64,000 nucleotides of DNA from Actinokineospora diospyrosa (GCF_024171925.1 NZ_JAMTCO010000006.1:62001-126000), one strand, 5' to 3'; shown: positions 15,979 through 26,138, counted from the stretch's first letter. Translations and numbers: made by a program. The notes: a model not told the origin generated them from the letters alone.

Positions 15979-17397
15979 TCAGTGCTTGTGCATGACGTGC
16001 TTGACGCGGGTGTAGTCCTCGAAGCCGTAGTGCGACAGGTCCTTGCCGTAGCCGGATTCCTTGAACCCGCCGTGCGGCATCTCGGCCACCAGGGTCATGT
16101 GGGTGTTGATCCAGACGCAGCCGAAGTCCAGTCGGGCGGAGGTGCGCAGCGCTCGTCCGTGGTCGCTGGTCCACACGCTCGCCGCGAGTCCCTGGCTGAC
16201 ACCGCAGGCCAGCCGCAGCGCCTCGGCCTCGTCGGAGAACCCCTGCACGGTCAGGATCGGCGCGAAGTTCTCTTGCTGCACAACCGGATCGTCTTGCTGG
16301 ACCCCGGTGATGACCGTCGGTGCGAGGAAGTAGCCGCGATCGCCGACAACCGCACCCCCGGTGCGGATCTGGGCGTGGTCGGGCAAACTGTCCAGCACCG
16401 AGCGCACTCGTGCGAACTGCTCGACGTTGTTCAACGGCCCGTAGTCCGCTGATTCATCTGAAATTGGTCCAGTGTGGACTCGTGACGCCCGTTCGACTAA
16501 GAGTGCCGTGAACTCTTCCCGAACGGACTCCGCCACGAGGACTCGGGAAGCCGCGGTGCAGTCCTGTCCCGCGTTGAAGAAGCCCGCCGCGATGATCCCC
16601 TCGGCGGCGGCCGCGAGATCGGCGTCGGCGAACACGAGCACCGGTGCGTTCCCGCCGAGCTCCAAGTGCGTCCGGGCGACCCGGTCGGCAGCGGTGCGCG
16701 CCACCTCGATCCCAGCCCGGGTCGACCCGGTGATGGACACCATGGCAGCCGCCGGATGCGCGACGACAGCGCGACCGGTGTCCCGATCACCGCAGACAAC
16801 GTTGAGGACGCCAGGTGGCATGTGCTCCGCGACAAGCTCGCCGAGCAACGTCGCGGTCGCCGGTGTGCTGTCCGCGGGCTTGAGCACCACCGTGTTGCCA
16901 GCGGCGAGCGCGGGCGCGATCTTCCACACGGCCATCAGCAGCGGGTAGTTCCACGGCGCGACCTGGCCGATCACCCCGACCGGCTCGCGCCGCACGTAGG
17001 ACGTGTGCCCGGGGGTGTACTCGGCGGCGGCCACCCCCGGCAGCAGCCGAGCGGCGCCCGCGAAAAACCGCAGCGCATCGACCGCGGCCAAGACCTCCTC
17101 GGTTCGGGTCATTGAGATCGGCTTGCCTGTGTTGCGGCACTCCGTTGCGACGAACTCGTCCGCCCGGAGCTCCAGCGCGGCCGCGCACCGCAACAATGCT
17201 TCCTGGCGCTGCGCCGGGGTGGTGTCGCGCCAGATCTCGAACGCGTCTGCCGCCGCCCGGTACGCGGTGTCCACATCGTCCGTTGTGGACAGTGGTGCGG
17301 TGTCGAACACCTCGCCGGTGCAGGGATCGACCAACTCCGTCGTCGCGCCCGCCACCGAGTCGCGCGACTCGCCGTTGATGAGGTTGCGCACGGTCAC
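15979..17397 (-). CDS. 4-aminobutyraldehyde (or guanidinobutyraldehyde) dehydrogenase
   Basis: GTG at 17397 overlaps the stop codon of the upstream ureohydrolase gene by four bases (GTGA) and is preceded by GGAGG, so translation is probably coupled. The product has 472 residues with the aldehyde dehydrogenase motifs [36 protein letters not shown], Glu246 in HLELGGN and Cys280 in NAGQDC. The PatD/betaine-aldehyde-like pattern ([24 protein letters not shown]) is usual for enzymes acting on aminoaldehydes. It should oxidise the aldehyde made by the upstream amine oxidase. Confidence 0.9.
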   Translation of the reverse strand: MTVRNLINGESRDSVAGATTELVDPCTGEVFDTAPLSTTDDVDTAYRAAADAFEIWRDTTPAQRQEALLRCAAALELRADEFVATECRNTGKPISMTRTEEVLAAVDALRFFAGAARLLPGVAAAEYTPGHTSYVRREPVGVIGQVAPWNYPLLMAVWKIAPALAAGNTVVLKPADSTPATATLLGELVAEHMPPGVLNVVCGDRDTGRAVVAHPAAAMVSITGSTRAGIEVARTAADRVARTHLELGGNAPVLVFADADLAAAAEGIIAAGFFNAGQDCTAASRVLVAESVREEFTALLVERASRVHTGPISDESADYGPLNNVEQFARVRSVLDSLPDHAQIRTGGAVVGDRGYFLAPTVITGVQQDDPVVQQENFAPILTVQGFSDEAEALRLACGVSQGLAASVWTSDHGRALRTSARLDFGCVWINTHMTLVAEMPHGGFKESGYGKDLSHYGFEDYTRVKHVMHKH

Positions 17398-18338
17398 CGT
17401 TCCTCCCGGGGAAGCACACTCAGCAGCTCGTAGATCACGTGGGCGGCGGCGATCCCGGTGATCTCCGCGTGGTCGTACGCCGGGGCGACCTCGACGACGT
17501 CGGCCCCCACGACGTTGAGCCCGGCCAGGCCGCGCAGCACCTCGAGCAGTTCACGGCTGGACAGCCCGCCCGCCTCCGGTGTGCCGGTGCCCGGCGCGAA
17601 ACCCGGGTCGAGCACGTCGATGTCGACCGACACGTACACCGGCCGATCGCCCAACCGGGTCCGGACCCGGTTGATGATGTCGTCGAGCGGCGTGCGGGCG
17701 AAGTCGCGCGCGTGCACGGCGGTGAACCCGAGCTGTTCGCTCTCGTCGAGGTCCAGCCGCGAGTACAGCGGCCCCCGGATGCCGACGTGCACGCTGTGGT
17801 CGGTGTCGAGCAGCCCCTCCTCGCCTGCCCGGCGGAACGGCGTCCCGTGGGTGTAGGCGGCGCCGAAGTAGCTGTCCCAGGTGTCCAGGTGCGCGTCGAA
17901 GTGCAGGACCGCGACCGGTCCGTGCCGCTCGTGCTGCACGCGCAGCAGCGGAAGCGCAATGGTGTGATCGCCGCCGATGGTCACCAGCCTGCGCCGGGTG
18001 CCGCCGAGCGCGGTTGCCGAGGACTCGACGGTGGCCACCGCCGCGTCGAGGTCGAACGGGTTCACCCCTACGTCCCCGGCGTCGGCGACCTGGCGGACGG
18101 CGAACGGCTCCACGTCCAGCGCCGGGTTGTACGGCCGCAACAGCCGCGAACTCTGCCGCACGTGGCCCGGCCCGAACCTGGCCCCCGGCCGGTAGCTGAC
18201 CCCGGCGTCGAAGGGCACGCCCCACACCACCGCGTCGGCGTCGGGCACGTCGGACAGTCGGGGGAGCCGGGCGAACGTCGCCTCACCGGCGTAGCGGGGC
18301 ACCAGCGTCGCGTCGACCGGGCCCACCGGCGAGCTCAT
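17394..18338 (-). CDS. speB: Agmatinase-family ureohydrolase
   Basis: ATG at 18338 overlaps the upstream oxidase stop (ATGA). The 314-residue protein has the binuclear manganese ligands of the arginase/agmatinase fold: His125 in [10 protein letters not shown], Asp148/His150/Asp152 in HFDAHLDTW, and Asp239/Asp241 in [10 protein letters not shown]. It hydrolyses a guanidino group to urea. Agmatine to putrescine is one option. Because it sits between an amine oxidase and the aldehyde dehydrogenases, 4-guanidinobutyrate to GABA is equally possible, and the sequence cannot separate the two. Cytoplasmic. Confidence 0.9.
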   Translation of the reverse strand: MSSPVGPVDATLVPRYAGEATFARLPRLSDVPDADAVVWGVPFDAGVSYRPGARFGPGHVRQSSRLLRPYNPALDVEPFAVRQVADAGDVGVNPFDLDAAVATVESSATALGGTRRRLVTIGGDHTIALPLLRVQHERHGPVAVLHFDAHLDTWDSYFGAAYTHGTPFRRAGEEGLLDTDHSVHVGIRGPLYSRLDLDESEQLGFTAVHARDFARTPLDDIINRVRTRLGDRPVYVSVDIDVLDPGFAPGTGTPEAGGLSSRELLEVLRGLAGLNVVGADVVEVAPAYDHAEITGIAAAHVIYELLSVLPREER

Positions 18339-19633
18339 GACAACTCCGCCAGGAGTTCGGCCGCGGCGCGCTTGCCGCTGTCGATGGCGCCGTCGATGAA
18401 CCCCGGCCACCGGTGCGCGGTGTGCGCCCCCGCGAAGTGCACGAGGCCCTCCGCGACGGCGAGGTCCTTCTCGTAGCGGGTGATCTGGCCCGCCCGGAAC
18501 GTCGTCCACGTGCCCCGCGACCACTCGTCGTCGACCCACTGGTGCGTGGCGGCAGCGATCACCTCGGCCTCGGGCGCGAACTCGCGGACCGCCCGCTGCA
18601 CGTCCGCCAAGTCCTCGGCGTCCACCCGGTCGTGCTCGGGTGCGAAGCACACCAGCACCACGCCATCGGGCACCGTGCGCATCGCACCGACGTAGTCGAA
18701 CGCCGTGCCCCAGCCGTACCCGCTCAGGTCCTGCGCAACGTTGCGCGCCAAGGCCCAGACCTTCTGCCCCTGTCCGGCGTGGTTCTCCGTCGAGATGGCA
18801 AGTTTGCCCGGCGACAGCGCGGGTTGGAAGTCGATGTGCCGCAAGAGTCCAATGGGGACGGTGATCAGCACTCGCCGCGCCGTCACCACCCCGTCGTCGT
18901 GGCCGACCACCACCCGGTCGCCGTCTTGGCGCACGAACCGCACTGGGGTGTTCAACCGGATGTCGGCACCGCTGTCGGCCGCCAACGCCCCGGCCAGGGC
19001 CGAGGTGCCCGCGTCGAAGGTCTGCCCGAGCACGCTGGCCTGGACCATGCCCCACACGGAGTTCTCCATGGCCGCCAACCAGCGCAGGATGTCCAGCGCC
19101 GACCCGGTGTCCGCCGAGGCGTTGCCGCACCCGCAGAACCAGGAGATCAGCAACTCCCGCGCGTTCCCGCTCAGCCCGGCGTCGTCGGCCCACTGCCGGA
19201 TCGGGACATCCAGGTCGGCGAGGTCCTGTTCGGACAGTGGCCGGTCCACGTCCAACCGGGCACCGGCCGCGACCAGGGCGCGCACCGCGTGCTCCAACTC
19301 GCCCAGCTGCTCGGGCGGTACGGGCAGCAGCGAGTCCAGGACCACGCCCCGGTCCGACCAGGTCATCCGGGCGGGCAGCTCGCTGTCGGACACCGAGATG
19401 CCGTACCGCCGCACCTCGGCCGACACGAAGGTCTGCTCCGGCACGATCCAGGTCCCGCCCATCTCGAGGCCGACCCCGTCGAACAGGTCCGTGCGGTACC
19501 AGGTCCGGCCGCCGATGCGGTCGCGCGCCTCCAGCACCCGCACCGAGCGCCCAGCCGCGCCGAGATCCCGCGCCGCCGTCAACCCCGCGAACCCGGCTCC
19601 CACGACGACCACATCCACCTCGGGAGAATCCAT
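18335..19633 (-). CDS. FAD-dependent amine oxidase (putrescine oxidase-like)
   Basis: ATG at 19633 behind GAAGGCGAG; 432 residues. The N-terminal dinucleotide fold [16 protein letters not shown], the GG doublet region [11 protein letters not shown], and the C-terminal FAD segment [20 protein letters not shown] are hallmarks of flavin monoamine/putrescine oxidases. It should oxidise a primary amine to an aldehyde, with hydrogen peroxide and ammonia as co-products. First gene of the operon. Downstream enzymes process C4 amino- or guanidino-aldehydes to succinate, so putrescine or agmatine are the likely substrates. The upstream 1 kb holds no gene. Confidence 0.9.
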   Translation of the reverse strand: MDSPEVDVVVVGAGFAGLTAARDLGAAGRSVRVLEARDRIGGRTWYRTDLFDGVGLEMGGTWIVPEQTFVSAEVRRYGISVSDSELPARMTWSDRGVVLDSLLPVPPEQLGELEHAVRALVAAGARLDVDRPLSEQDLADLDVPIRQWADDAGLSGNARELLISWFCGCGNASADTGSALDILRWLAAMENSVWGMVQASVLGQTFDAGTSALAGALAADSGADIRLNTPVRFVRQDGDRVVVGHDDGVVTARRVLITVPIGLLRHIDFQPALSPGKLAISTENHAGQGQKVWALARNVAQDLSGYGWGTAFDYVGAMRTVPDGVVLVCFAPEHDRVDAEDLADVQRAVREFAPEAEVIAAATHQWVDDEWSRGTWTTFRAGQITRYEKDLAVAEGLVHFAGAHTAHRWPGFIDGAIDSGKRAAAELLAELS

Positions 19634-20015
19634 CGCGCACTCGCCTTCCTCACCGGCCGCGGCGCGCTGCCGAGGACCGTGACAGGCACCGTACGGTCGC
19701 CCCGGACACCCGGTCGATGGACGCCATGTCCAATTCCACCGATAGAGGTGGACAGGGCGGCGACTCTCGATCTGCTTCTTGGACGGGTGGATCCCGCGCT
19801 TGAGGCGGGCGCGGGCCGTGCTGGTCCCGGCGGGCGCACGGGTGCAGTCAGGCACCCGTTTCTGCGGCTCCCGGCGAATCGACGCTGTTGGCCCTGCCCG
19901 GGCGGTGGTGTCTTGATCTGGGATTCTGCGGATCCTGGGCCAACTTGATCACCTATGGCCTCGTAGTCTGTCCCAGCGCCCCTTCCCCTGGTCAACGCCA
20001 CCACGCCGTCGCGAT

Positions 20016-20138
20016 ATTCACCCGTTCCAGCGACAAAAGTTATCCACATGTGGATCTTTGCTGCCCCTGTTTCAAGATCCACTGTCGGTGGGGCCTAGTA
20101 GACTGGCCCTGGGGCCGCCCCCCGGAGAGGGTGGGGGC
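20016..20138 (+). repeat. Direct repeat A with ATCCACATGTGGAT palindrome
   Basis: About 123 bp repeated in the same orientation at 20348-20470. Shared parts are the start ATTCACCCGT, the palindrome ATCCACATGTGGAT (20042-20055), TTTCAAGATCC, TGTCGGTGGGGCC, GTAGACTGGC and CCCCCCGGAGAGGGTGGGGG. Bases between these landmarks differ. The gap 19634-20691 has no gene of convincing composition. Confidence 0.85.
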
Positions 20139-20347
20139 TGCGCCCCGGACCCGCGCGCAGGGGGAGCTTGCGGGGTCCCACCGGGCCTGCCTGCTTCTGG
20201 GGTGAACGACTCTCGCGCTGGTCGCCCAGGCGTCCAAGCTGGGCGAAGGCCACCTGCGACTCCGCTGAACGACTTCGTTCCGCCAGCCGCCCGGTCCCGT
20301 CCTCGAGGCGCTCCGACCTGGGGCACCATGTCGGGAGGGTGACCTGG

Positions 20348-20470
20348 ATTCACCCGTCCCAGGGACAGAAGTTATCCACATGTGGATCTCCGGCACCCGC
20401 TTTCAAGATCCTTTGTCGGTGGGGCCCGGTAGACTGGCACCGGGGTCGCCCCCCGGAGAGGGTGGGGGCC
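20348..20470 (+). repeat. Direct repeat B with ATCCACATGTGGAT palindrome
   Basis: Second copy of the repeat at 20016, offset by 332 bp; its palindrome is at 20374-20387. Blocks of 10-20 identical bases alternate with variable ones, so both copies are old or under local selection. It lies between two genes on the minus strand, beyond the 3' end of the PucR gene. Confidence 0.85.
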
Positions 20471-20691
20471 GGGCGCCACTCGGTCGCGGGCGCGCGCGGG
20501 GAGGGCTTGGGAGAGCGTCGAGCTGCGTTCAGGGGGCGTATCGAGGCTGGGGGAGTGCGGCGGGGGCTGGCGATCGAGGTGCTGCTGAGGTACCGCCGGG
20601 CTGCCGTGGAGGGTTGCGGTGTGGCTGGGCTGGGAGGCGGTGTGGGGTACCGCCGGGTCGCTCGGGAACGTTGTCGTGTGGTTGAGCGGGG

Positions 20692-22206
20692 TCAGGGGTG
20701 GGCGTAGTCCAGGGCGTCGCGGGCTTGTAGGGCTAGCCAGAGTTCGTAGCGGGTGGTTGCTGTGGTCAGGGAGCGCCCGGTGAGGGTTTCGATCCGGTCG
20801 ATGCGGTTGCGGACCGTGTGGCGGTGTACGCCCAGGTTGTGCGCGGTGGCGTCCCAGGCGCCGTTGGTGTCGAGCCAGGCTCGCAATGTTGCGAGGAGGT
20901 GGCCTCGGGGGTCGACCTCGTCGATGGGGGCCAGCACGGTGTCGGCGAACGCGGCCAGGACCTCGGGTGGGCCGAGGGTGAGCAGCATCCGGCTGGTGCT
21001 GTGTTCGCCTGCCTCGGCCGGGCGGCCCAGGCGTTCGCTGGTGGCCAGCAGTGCCCGGGCTTGCCGCAGGGACACGGCCGTCGCGGCTGGGCGGAGGGCC
21101 GCGCCGACGCCTGCGGGGCGGCCGGGGGCGAAGCGGTCGAGCAGGGCGGTGATGTCCACCTCGTCGACGAGGAGGGCCTCCACGGTGTCGCCCACGTACC
21201 GGACGAGGCCGCCGGGTAGCACGAGGGCGAGGTCCGCGGCGAGGTCGGCCGCGTCCCCGGGGCGGGCCAGCACGGCGAGGCCGCGGGCTCTCGGGGAGGT
21301 CAGGCCGAAGCCCGCCAGCATGGGCCCGGCCTGCTCGTCGGGCATCCCGGTCACGAGCCTGGCCACCGCCTCCGCCCCGGCCCGCCTGCGCGGTTCGTCG
21401 GCCAGGTGCCTGCGCTCCAACTCCAGGGTCAGCAGGGAGACCAGGGCGGCGTCCAGGGTGCCGGGCCGCGGACTGGGGGAGTGGGTGAGCACCAGGTGCC
21501 CGCGCAGCCGCCGGGCGCCGATGGGGCGTACGGCCACCGCCTGCCCGTCGACCGTGATCGAGGCGCTGCCCAGCAGGCCTTGGGCGCTGATTGCCGCGGG
21601 CACCGTGCGTGCCGCGTCCACCAGGGACGGTGCCTGCGCGCCGACCGCTGCCAACTCGCGACCGAGCAGGTCGGTGACGACGGCGGAGCGCCCGGTGGCG
21701 TCCAGCCACACCCGCAGGACCTCGTTGAGGCCACCACCGGAGGCCGCGGCGACGGTCAGCCTGCGTTGTACGTCGATGGTGTGCTCCAGCGCGCGGCGGT
21801 CTTCGGCGGCCAGCGCGGCGAACACCGCCTTGGTGACCGCGATGAACGGCACCTCGTCCGGCACGACGAGCAGCGGGAGCCCGGCTTCCTCGGCCGCGGC
21901 GACCAAACCGTCCGGTGGGCGCTGGTGCGGCTGGCCGTGGCCGACCCCGAACGCCAGCGCCGCGACGCCGCCGTCCACCACGTCGCGGACGTAGTCGCGG
22001 CACGAGTCGGGGTGGGTCGGCAGCATCACGCCTGCCGTCATCAGCAGCTCGCCGCCGCGCAGCCACTCGCCCGGCCTGGCCAGCTCCGACACGTGCGTGG
22101 CCTCGACGGTCCGGTCGCGCCCACCCGCGCCCGCGACCAGGCTCAGCCGGAGTTCGGGCAGGGCGATCAGCGCGTCCACGGTCAGCGGCATGGACACAGT
22201 GTCCAT
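20692..22206 (-). CDS. PucR family transcriptional regulator
   Basis: A 504-residue protein. Residues about 8-125 are the PucR N-terminal domain (ALIALPELRLSLVAGAGGRD, HVSELARPGEWLRGGELLMT, GLPLLVVPDEVPF). A middle GAF-like or diguanylate-cyclase-like part follows, and residues about 435-495 are the C-terminal HTH_30 (LRAWLDTNGAWDATAHNLGV then HRHTVRNRIDRIE). PucR proteins regulate purine, GABA or polyamine use. This one is divergent from an amidohydrolase/permease pair and 1 kb from the amine operon, so either may be its target. A second start, Met6 at 22191, is possible; a palindrome covers the six intervening codons. Confidence 0.92.
   Translation of the reverse strand: MDTVSMPLTVDALIALPELRLSLVAGAGGRDRTVEATHVSELARPGEWLRGGELLMTAGVMLPTHPDSCRDYVRDVVDGGVAALAFGVGHGQPHQRPPDGLVAAAEEAGLPLLVVPDEVPFIAVTKAVFAALAAEDRRALEHTIDVQRRLTVAAASGGGLNEVLRVWLDATGRSAVVTDLLGRELAAVGAQAPSLVDAARTVPAAISAQGLLGSASITVDGQAVAVRPIGARRLRGHLVLTHSPSPRPGTLDAALVSLLTLELERRHLADEPRRRAGAEAVARLVTGMPDEQAGPMLAGFGLTSPRARGLAVLARPGDAADLAADLALVLPGGLVRYVGDTVEALLVDEVDITALLDRFAPGRPAGVGAALRPAATAVSLRQARALLATSERLGRPAEAGEHSTSRMLLTLGPPEVLAAFADTVLAPIDEVDPRGHLLATLRAWLDTNGAWDATAHNLGVHRHTVRNRIDRIETLTGRSLTTATTRYELWLALQARDALDYAHP
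22190..22206. promoter_or_regulatory. 17-bp palindrome overlapping the PucR start codon
   Basis: ATGGACAC-A-GTGTCCAT is a perfect inverted repeat covering exactly the first codons of the PucR gene, up to the second in-frame Met. Related GGACAC half sites occur at 22400-22415 near the divergent amidohydrolase. Position fits autoregulation by PucR if the protein starts at Met6. This is inferred from symmetry only. Confidence 0.45.
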
Positions 22207-22444
22207 GGGGTCGGGTGAAGTTCAACCCCGCGTCCATCGACGGGGGTCGACAGCCGCCCCTACTGTCCCGATCCACGTGACCCACGTCTCACCCAGTCGA
22301 GGATGCCGCCGTGATCCCCATGAGCACCCGATCCGCTCACCCGCCGCCCTGCCACCCGAGTGTCCACACCGGTCCGCTCTGGTTGCCGGTCCACGGGCGG
22401 CGGGACACAGTGGACACCGCCTTCCGACGGGACGGAGCCGACCG

Positions 22445-24034
22445 ATGACCGCGGCAGACCTGGTGATCCACGGCGCCACCGTCCACACCATGGACCCGGC
22501 GCGGCCCAGCGCGCACTCGGTGGCCGTGCGCGACGGGCTGGTCGTCGCCGTTGGCGACGCGCACGACATGCGGCCGCACATCGGTGGCCGGACCGAGGTG
22601 GTCGACGCGCCCGGCTCGGTCGTCACCCCGGGGTTGGTCGACTCGCACCAGCACCCGTTCCACGGTGTGGCGGACACCTACGCGATCGGCGCGGCCGGGC
22701 TCAACACCGCGCAGGAGTTGGAAGCGTTGCTCCGCAGGGCTTCCAGCGCTCTGCCCGCTGATTCCTGGGTGGTCGCGACCGGGGTCGAGTACGGCGCGTT
22801 GGCCGGTCAGGACCGGGCGTTCCTGGACGCCGCGGTTGACGGGCGCCCCGCGTTCCTGTGGCTCGCCGACTCGCACAACGCGTTGATGAGCACGCACGGG
22901 TTGCGGCTCGCGGGCATCACCGGGCCCATCGGGTTCGGCGACCGGTCCGAGATCATGGTCGACGACGGCGTGCCCACCGGGTGGCTGCACGAGATGTCCG
23001 CTGTGCTGCACGGGTACTCCGCTGTTCCACCCCCGTCGACCGACGACATCGCCCGCCTGGCCGCCGATCTGTTCGCCGCCCAAGCCGCGTGCGGCATCAC
23101 CGGTGTGCACGTGCCCGACAGCTGGGCGGGGACCGAGGCGGTGCTCGACGCGCTGGAGGGGGCCGGTCGGCTGCCGCTGCGGATCATGCGGGCGCCGTGG
23201 GTGTTCCCGAGCCGGGTCGAGGAGGCGGTGGACGCCGTGCGGGACCGCCGCGCACCGGGCCTGTGGCGCACGGGAGCGGTGAAGTTCTTCCTGGACGGGA
23301 CGATCGACGGCGGCTCGGCCTGGTTGGAGCACCCGGACTGCGCGGGCGACGGCACGCGTCCGATGTGGATGGATGTACGCGAGTACGAGTCCGCGGTCCG
23401 GCGGTTCGTGGAACTTGGCATGCCCTGCCTCACCCACGCTATCGGTGACCGCGCGGTGACCGCCGCCCTGGACACCTATGCCGCCGTTGGTCGCCCCGGT
23501 ACCGGGCGGCACCGCGTTGAGCACGCGGAACTGCTCTCCGACAACGACATCCCCCGCTTCGCCGAGCTGGATGTGGTGGCGTCCATGCAACCCACGCACA
23601 TGGACTGGACATTGCCCGACCACAGCGACAACTGGTCCCAGCGCCTGGGATCGCCGCGGTGCGCGCACGGCTGGCGCTACGCCGATGTCGTGCGCGCCGG
23701 TGGACGCGTCGCGCTCGGGTCCGACTGGCCGGTCGCGCACTACGACCCGCGCGTGGTGATGGCGGGCGCCCGGTTGCGCAGACCCGCCGCTGAGCACGGC
23801 CGGGCGCCGGTCGGGCCCGACCAGGCACTCACCCCGTGGCAGGGCCTCGCGGGCTACACCACCTGGGCCGCCTACGGCGTCGGTGAGGAACGGGTCGCCG
23901 GGTGCGTCCGCGAGGGGATGCGCGCCGACCTCACCGTGTTCGCAGGCGATCCCCTCGCTTGCCGCGCCGAGGACCTGCCAGACCTGCCGGTCGCCATGAC
24001 CGTCGTCGCCGGGCGGGTCGCCCACCGGGCGTGA
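22445..24034 (+). CDS. Amidohydrolase, YtcJ-like (metal-dependent hydrolase)
   Basis: ATG at 22445 with GGAG nine bases upstream; 529 residues. The amidohydrolase superfamily pattern is clear: an N-terminal beta sandwich (ADLVIHGATVHTMDPARPSA), His68 and His70 in DSHQHPF, later FFLDGTIDGGSAWL, LTHAIGDRAV, RVEHAELLSD, and Asp in GSDWPVAHYDPR. The YtcJ group hydrolyses amide bonds of small molecules; natural substrates are largely unknown. Directly followed (56 bp) by a nucleobase-type permease and divergent from PucR, so a nitrogen-rich heterocycle or ureide is a reasonable guess. Confidence 0.9.
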   Translation: MTAADLVIHGATVHTMDPARPSAHSVAVRDGLVVAVGDAHDMRPHIGGRTEVVDAPGSVVTPGLVDSHQHPFHGVADTYAIGAAGLNTAQELEALLRRASSALPADSWVVATGVEYGALAGQDRAFLDAAVDGRPAFLWLADSHNALMSTHGLRLAGITGPIGFGDRSEIMVDDGVPTGWLHEMSAVLHGYSAVPPPSTDDIARLAADLFAAQAACGITGVHVPDSWAGTEAVLDALEGAGRLPLRIMRAPWVFPSRVEEAVDAVRDRRAPGLWRTGAVKFFLDGTIDGGSAWLEHPDCAGDGTRPMWMDVREYESAVRRFVELGMPCLTHAIGDRAVTAALDTYAAVGRPGTGRHRVEHAELLSDNDIPRFAELDVVASMQPTHMDWTLPDHSDNWSQRLGSPRCAHGWRYADVVRAGGRVALGSDWPVAHYDPRVVMAGARLRRPAAEHGRAPVGPDQALTPWQGLAGYTTWAAYGVGEERVAGCVREGMRADLTVFAGDPLACRAEDLPDLPVAMTVVAGRVAHRA

Positions 24035-24090
24035 GCCCGCGCTTCCCCCAACCCCAGCCGCACCCGGTGCGGCAGTCCCGGAGGTTCACC

Positions 24091-25500
24091 ATGACTTCGA
24101 CCCCCGCCGCCGAACAACCCGTCAGATCCGACAAGGCCACCCGGGTCGAGTCGCACGGCATCGACGTGATCGGTGACGACGAGCGGCGCGGCCGCGCCCG
24201 CGACCTCGCGGGCGTGTGGGCCGCGCCCAACGTCAGCTACCTCAACCTGGTCGTCGGCGGCGCGCTCGTCGTGATGGGCCTGGGCCTGTGGCAGGCGCTC
24301 GCCGTGATCGCGATCGGCAACCTGTGCTGGATCCTCGTCGGCGTGGTCGCCGTCAGCGGCCCGGCAGCCGGGGCGCCGAGCGAGGTGATCACCCGCGCGG
24401 TCTACGGGCCACGCGGCAACCGCGTCGTCATCGGCGTGAACGGCTGGTTCATCTCCGTGTGCTACCTCGCGTTGAGCTGGTCGGCGGCATCGGTGACCGC
24501 GTTCAGCCTCTGCTCGCGGCTGGGCTTCGAGCCGAGCACCGCCGGGAAGGTGCTGATCATCGTCGGCATCGCCGCGGTGACCCTGGTGATCAGCGTGTAC
24601 GGGCACGCGACCATCGTGAAGCTGTACCCGAAGCTGACCCTCGTGCTCGCCGTGGTGTTCGTGGTCATGGCTGCCTACGTGTTCGGCCACGCCGACTGGT
24701 CCTACCAACCGCCCAGCGAACTGCACGGCACCGCGCTGTGGGCCACCATCGCGGGCGGCTTGACCCTCGTCGCGTCCGCCGCCCTGTCGTACAACAACAG
24801 TGCTGACTTCGCGCGATACCTGCCGCGTTCCACCAAACCGCTCGCGGTCGCGGGCTGGACCGCCTTCGGTGCTTACGTTCCCAGCGTGTTGTTCACCGGG
24901 CTCGGCGCGCTCGCGGCGACCACTTTGGACATGACTGACCCGCAGACTGCGCTGGGGCGGATCGTGCCGGGGTGGTTCACGCCTGTGTTCCTGCTCGCCG
25001 TGATCCTCGGCTCGATCGCGAACAACGCCATGACCGTCTACAGCGCTGGCCTTGCCCTGCAAGCGATCGGCCTGCGCATCCGCCGCACCCGCAGCGTCCT
25101 GCTCGACGGCACGATCGGCGTGCTGCTCACCCTCTACGCCCTGCTGGTGTCCAACTTCCTCGACGCGGTCAGCAACATGATGCAGGTGATGGTCGCCATC
25201 GTCGCGCCCCTGATGGCCATCTACGTGACCGACGTCCTGCTCCGCCGCAACCGCTACGATGGCCACGCCCTCAGCGCCCAAGCCGAGGACGGCCCCTTCT
25301 GGTACACGGCCGGGGTCAACTGGGCGGGTGCTGGAGCGCTGGTTGTCGGTGCCGCGGCCGCCTTCGCCTTCCTCGCCGTTCCCGGCCTCTACATAGGATT
25401 CCTGGCTAACGCTATCGGCGGCATCGACCTCTCACTGCCAGTCGGGCTTGTCGTCCCGGCTGTCATCTATGCCGCCGCCATGCGCGGCCGCACGGCCTGA
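24091..25500 (+). CDS. NCS1-type permease (cytosine/purine/allantoin family)
   Basis: ATG at 24091 behind GGAGG. The 469-residue protein has about 12 hydrophobic segments. The N-terminal VWAAPNVSYLNLVVGGAL after helix-breaking GIDVIGDDERRGR, the GAPSEVITRAVYGPRGN loop and SYNNSADFARYLP are typical of the NCS1 transporters for nucleobases, allantoin and related molecules. It likely imports the substrate of the amidohydrolase encoded just upstream, with PucR as regulator. Its 3' end almost touches the convergent reductase gene (6 bp apart). Confidence 0.9.
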   Translation: MTSTPAAEQPVRSDKATRVESHGIDVIGDDERRGRARDLAGVWAAPNVSYLNLVVGGALVVMGLGLWQALAVIAIGNLCWILVGVVAVSGPAAGAPSEVITRAVYGPRGNRVVIGVNGWFISVCYLALSWSAASVTAFSLCSRLGFEPSTAGKVLIIVGIAAVTLVISVYGHATIVKLYPKLTLVLAVVFVVMAAYVFGHADWSYQPPSELHGTALWATIAGGLTLVASAALSYNNSADFARYLPRSTKPLAVAGWTAFGAYVPSVLFTGLGALAATTLDMTDPQTALGRIVPGWFTPVFLLAVILGSIANNAMTVYSAGLALQAIGLRIRRTRSVLLDGTIGVLLTLYALLVSNFLDAVSNMMQVMVAIVAPLMAIYVTDVLLRRNRYDGHALSAQAEDGPFWYTAGVNWAGAGALVVGAAAAFAFLAVPGLYIGFLANAIGGIDLSLPVGLVVPAVIYAAAMRGRTA

Positions 25501-25506
25501 ACCCTT

Positions 25507-26055
25507 CTACCTGCGGGGCTCGTACGTCATCGCCACCGCTCCCGAGCGGAACTCGAGTCGGTCCACCAGCTTCAAGTCGACGTGCTCCGACAGGCCCGCG
25601 AACAACGACGGCCCGTGGCCCACTATCTTGGGGTGCACCACGAACGTGTACTCGTCGATCAAACCCAGCTCCGCCAGGGCTTTCGGGAGCATCACGCCGC
25701 CGACGTACAAGCCCTCGCCCGGCTCCTGCTTGAGCCGCTCGACAGTCTCCCGCAGGTCCCCGCGCACCAGCTCCGCGTTCCAGTCGACCTTGTCCAATGT
25801 GGTCGAAACGACGTACTTCTTGGCCGCATCGATCTTCCGGGCGAAGTGAACCGTCCACTCGGGCTTCGACCCCGGCGGCGCCGGGGTTCGCCAAGCCGAC
25901 TCCATCATCCCGTAGGTCACCCGACCAAAGAGGAGGGCGTCGGCCCGGCCGATGATGTCGGCCGCGTGTCGGTGCATCTCCTCGTCCGGGGTGATCGTGC
26001 GGTGATCGCAGCACCCGTCGAGCGTGACGTTGATGGAATAGCGCAGTGGTCGCAT
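25507..26055 (-). CDS. DHFR-like / RibD C-terminal domain reductase
   Basis: A 182-residue single-domain protein with the dihydrofolate-reductase-like fold used by RibD C-terminal proteins. Key parts are MRPLRYSINVTLDG at the start, RADALLFGRVTYGMMES, KKYVVSTTLDKVDWNAELV, the cofactor loop GEGLYVGGVMLPKALAELGL and the final LVDRLEFRSGAVAMTYEPR. Such proteins reduce pterin- or flavin-precursor-like molecules with NADPH, but most solitary members have no known role. It is convergent with the permease and shows no operon partner. ATG at 26055 lacks a clear ribosome site. Confidence 0.88.
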   Translation of the reverse strand: MRPLRYSINVTLDGCCDHRTITPDEEMHRHAADIIGRADALLFGRVTYGMMESAWRTPAPPGSKPEWTVHFARKIDAAKKYVVSTTLDKVDWNAELVRGDLRETVERLKQEPGEGLYVGGVMLPKALAELGLIDEYTFVVHPKIVGHGPSLFAGLSEHVDLKLVDRLEFRSGAVAMTYEPRR

Positions 26056-26138
26056 CTCAGGAGAATAGCGCGGACGGGTGGTCCGCGGCTCGATCCGGTG
26101 CCCCTGGCCAGGAGGTCAGGGGCACCGCGGCGAGCACA

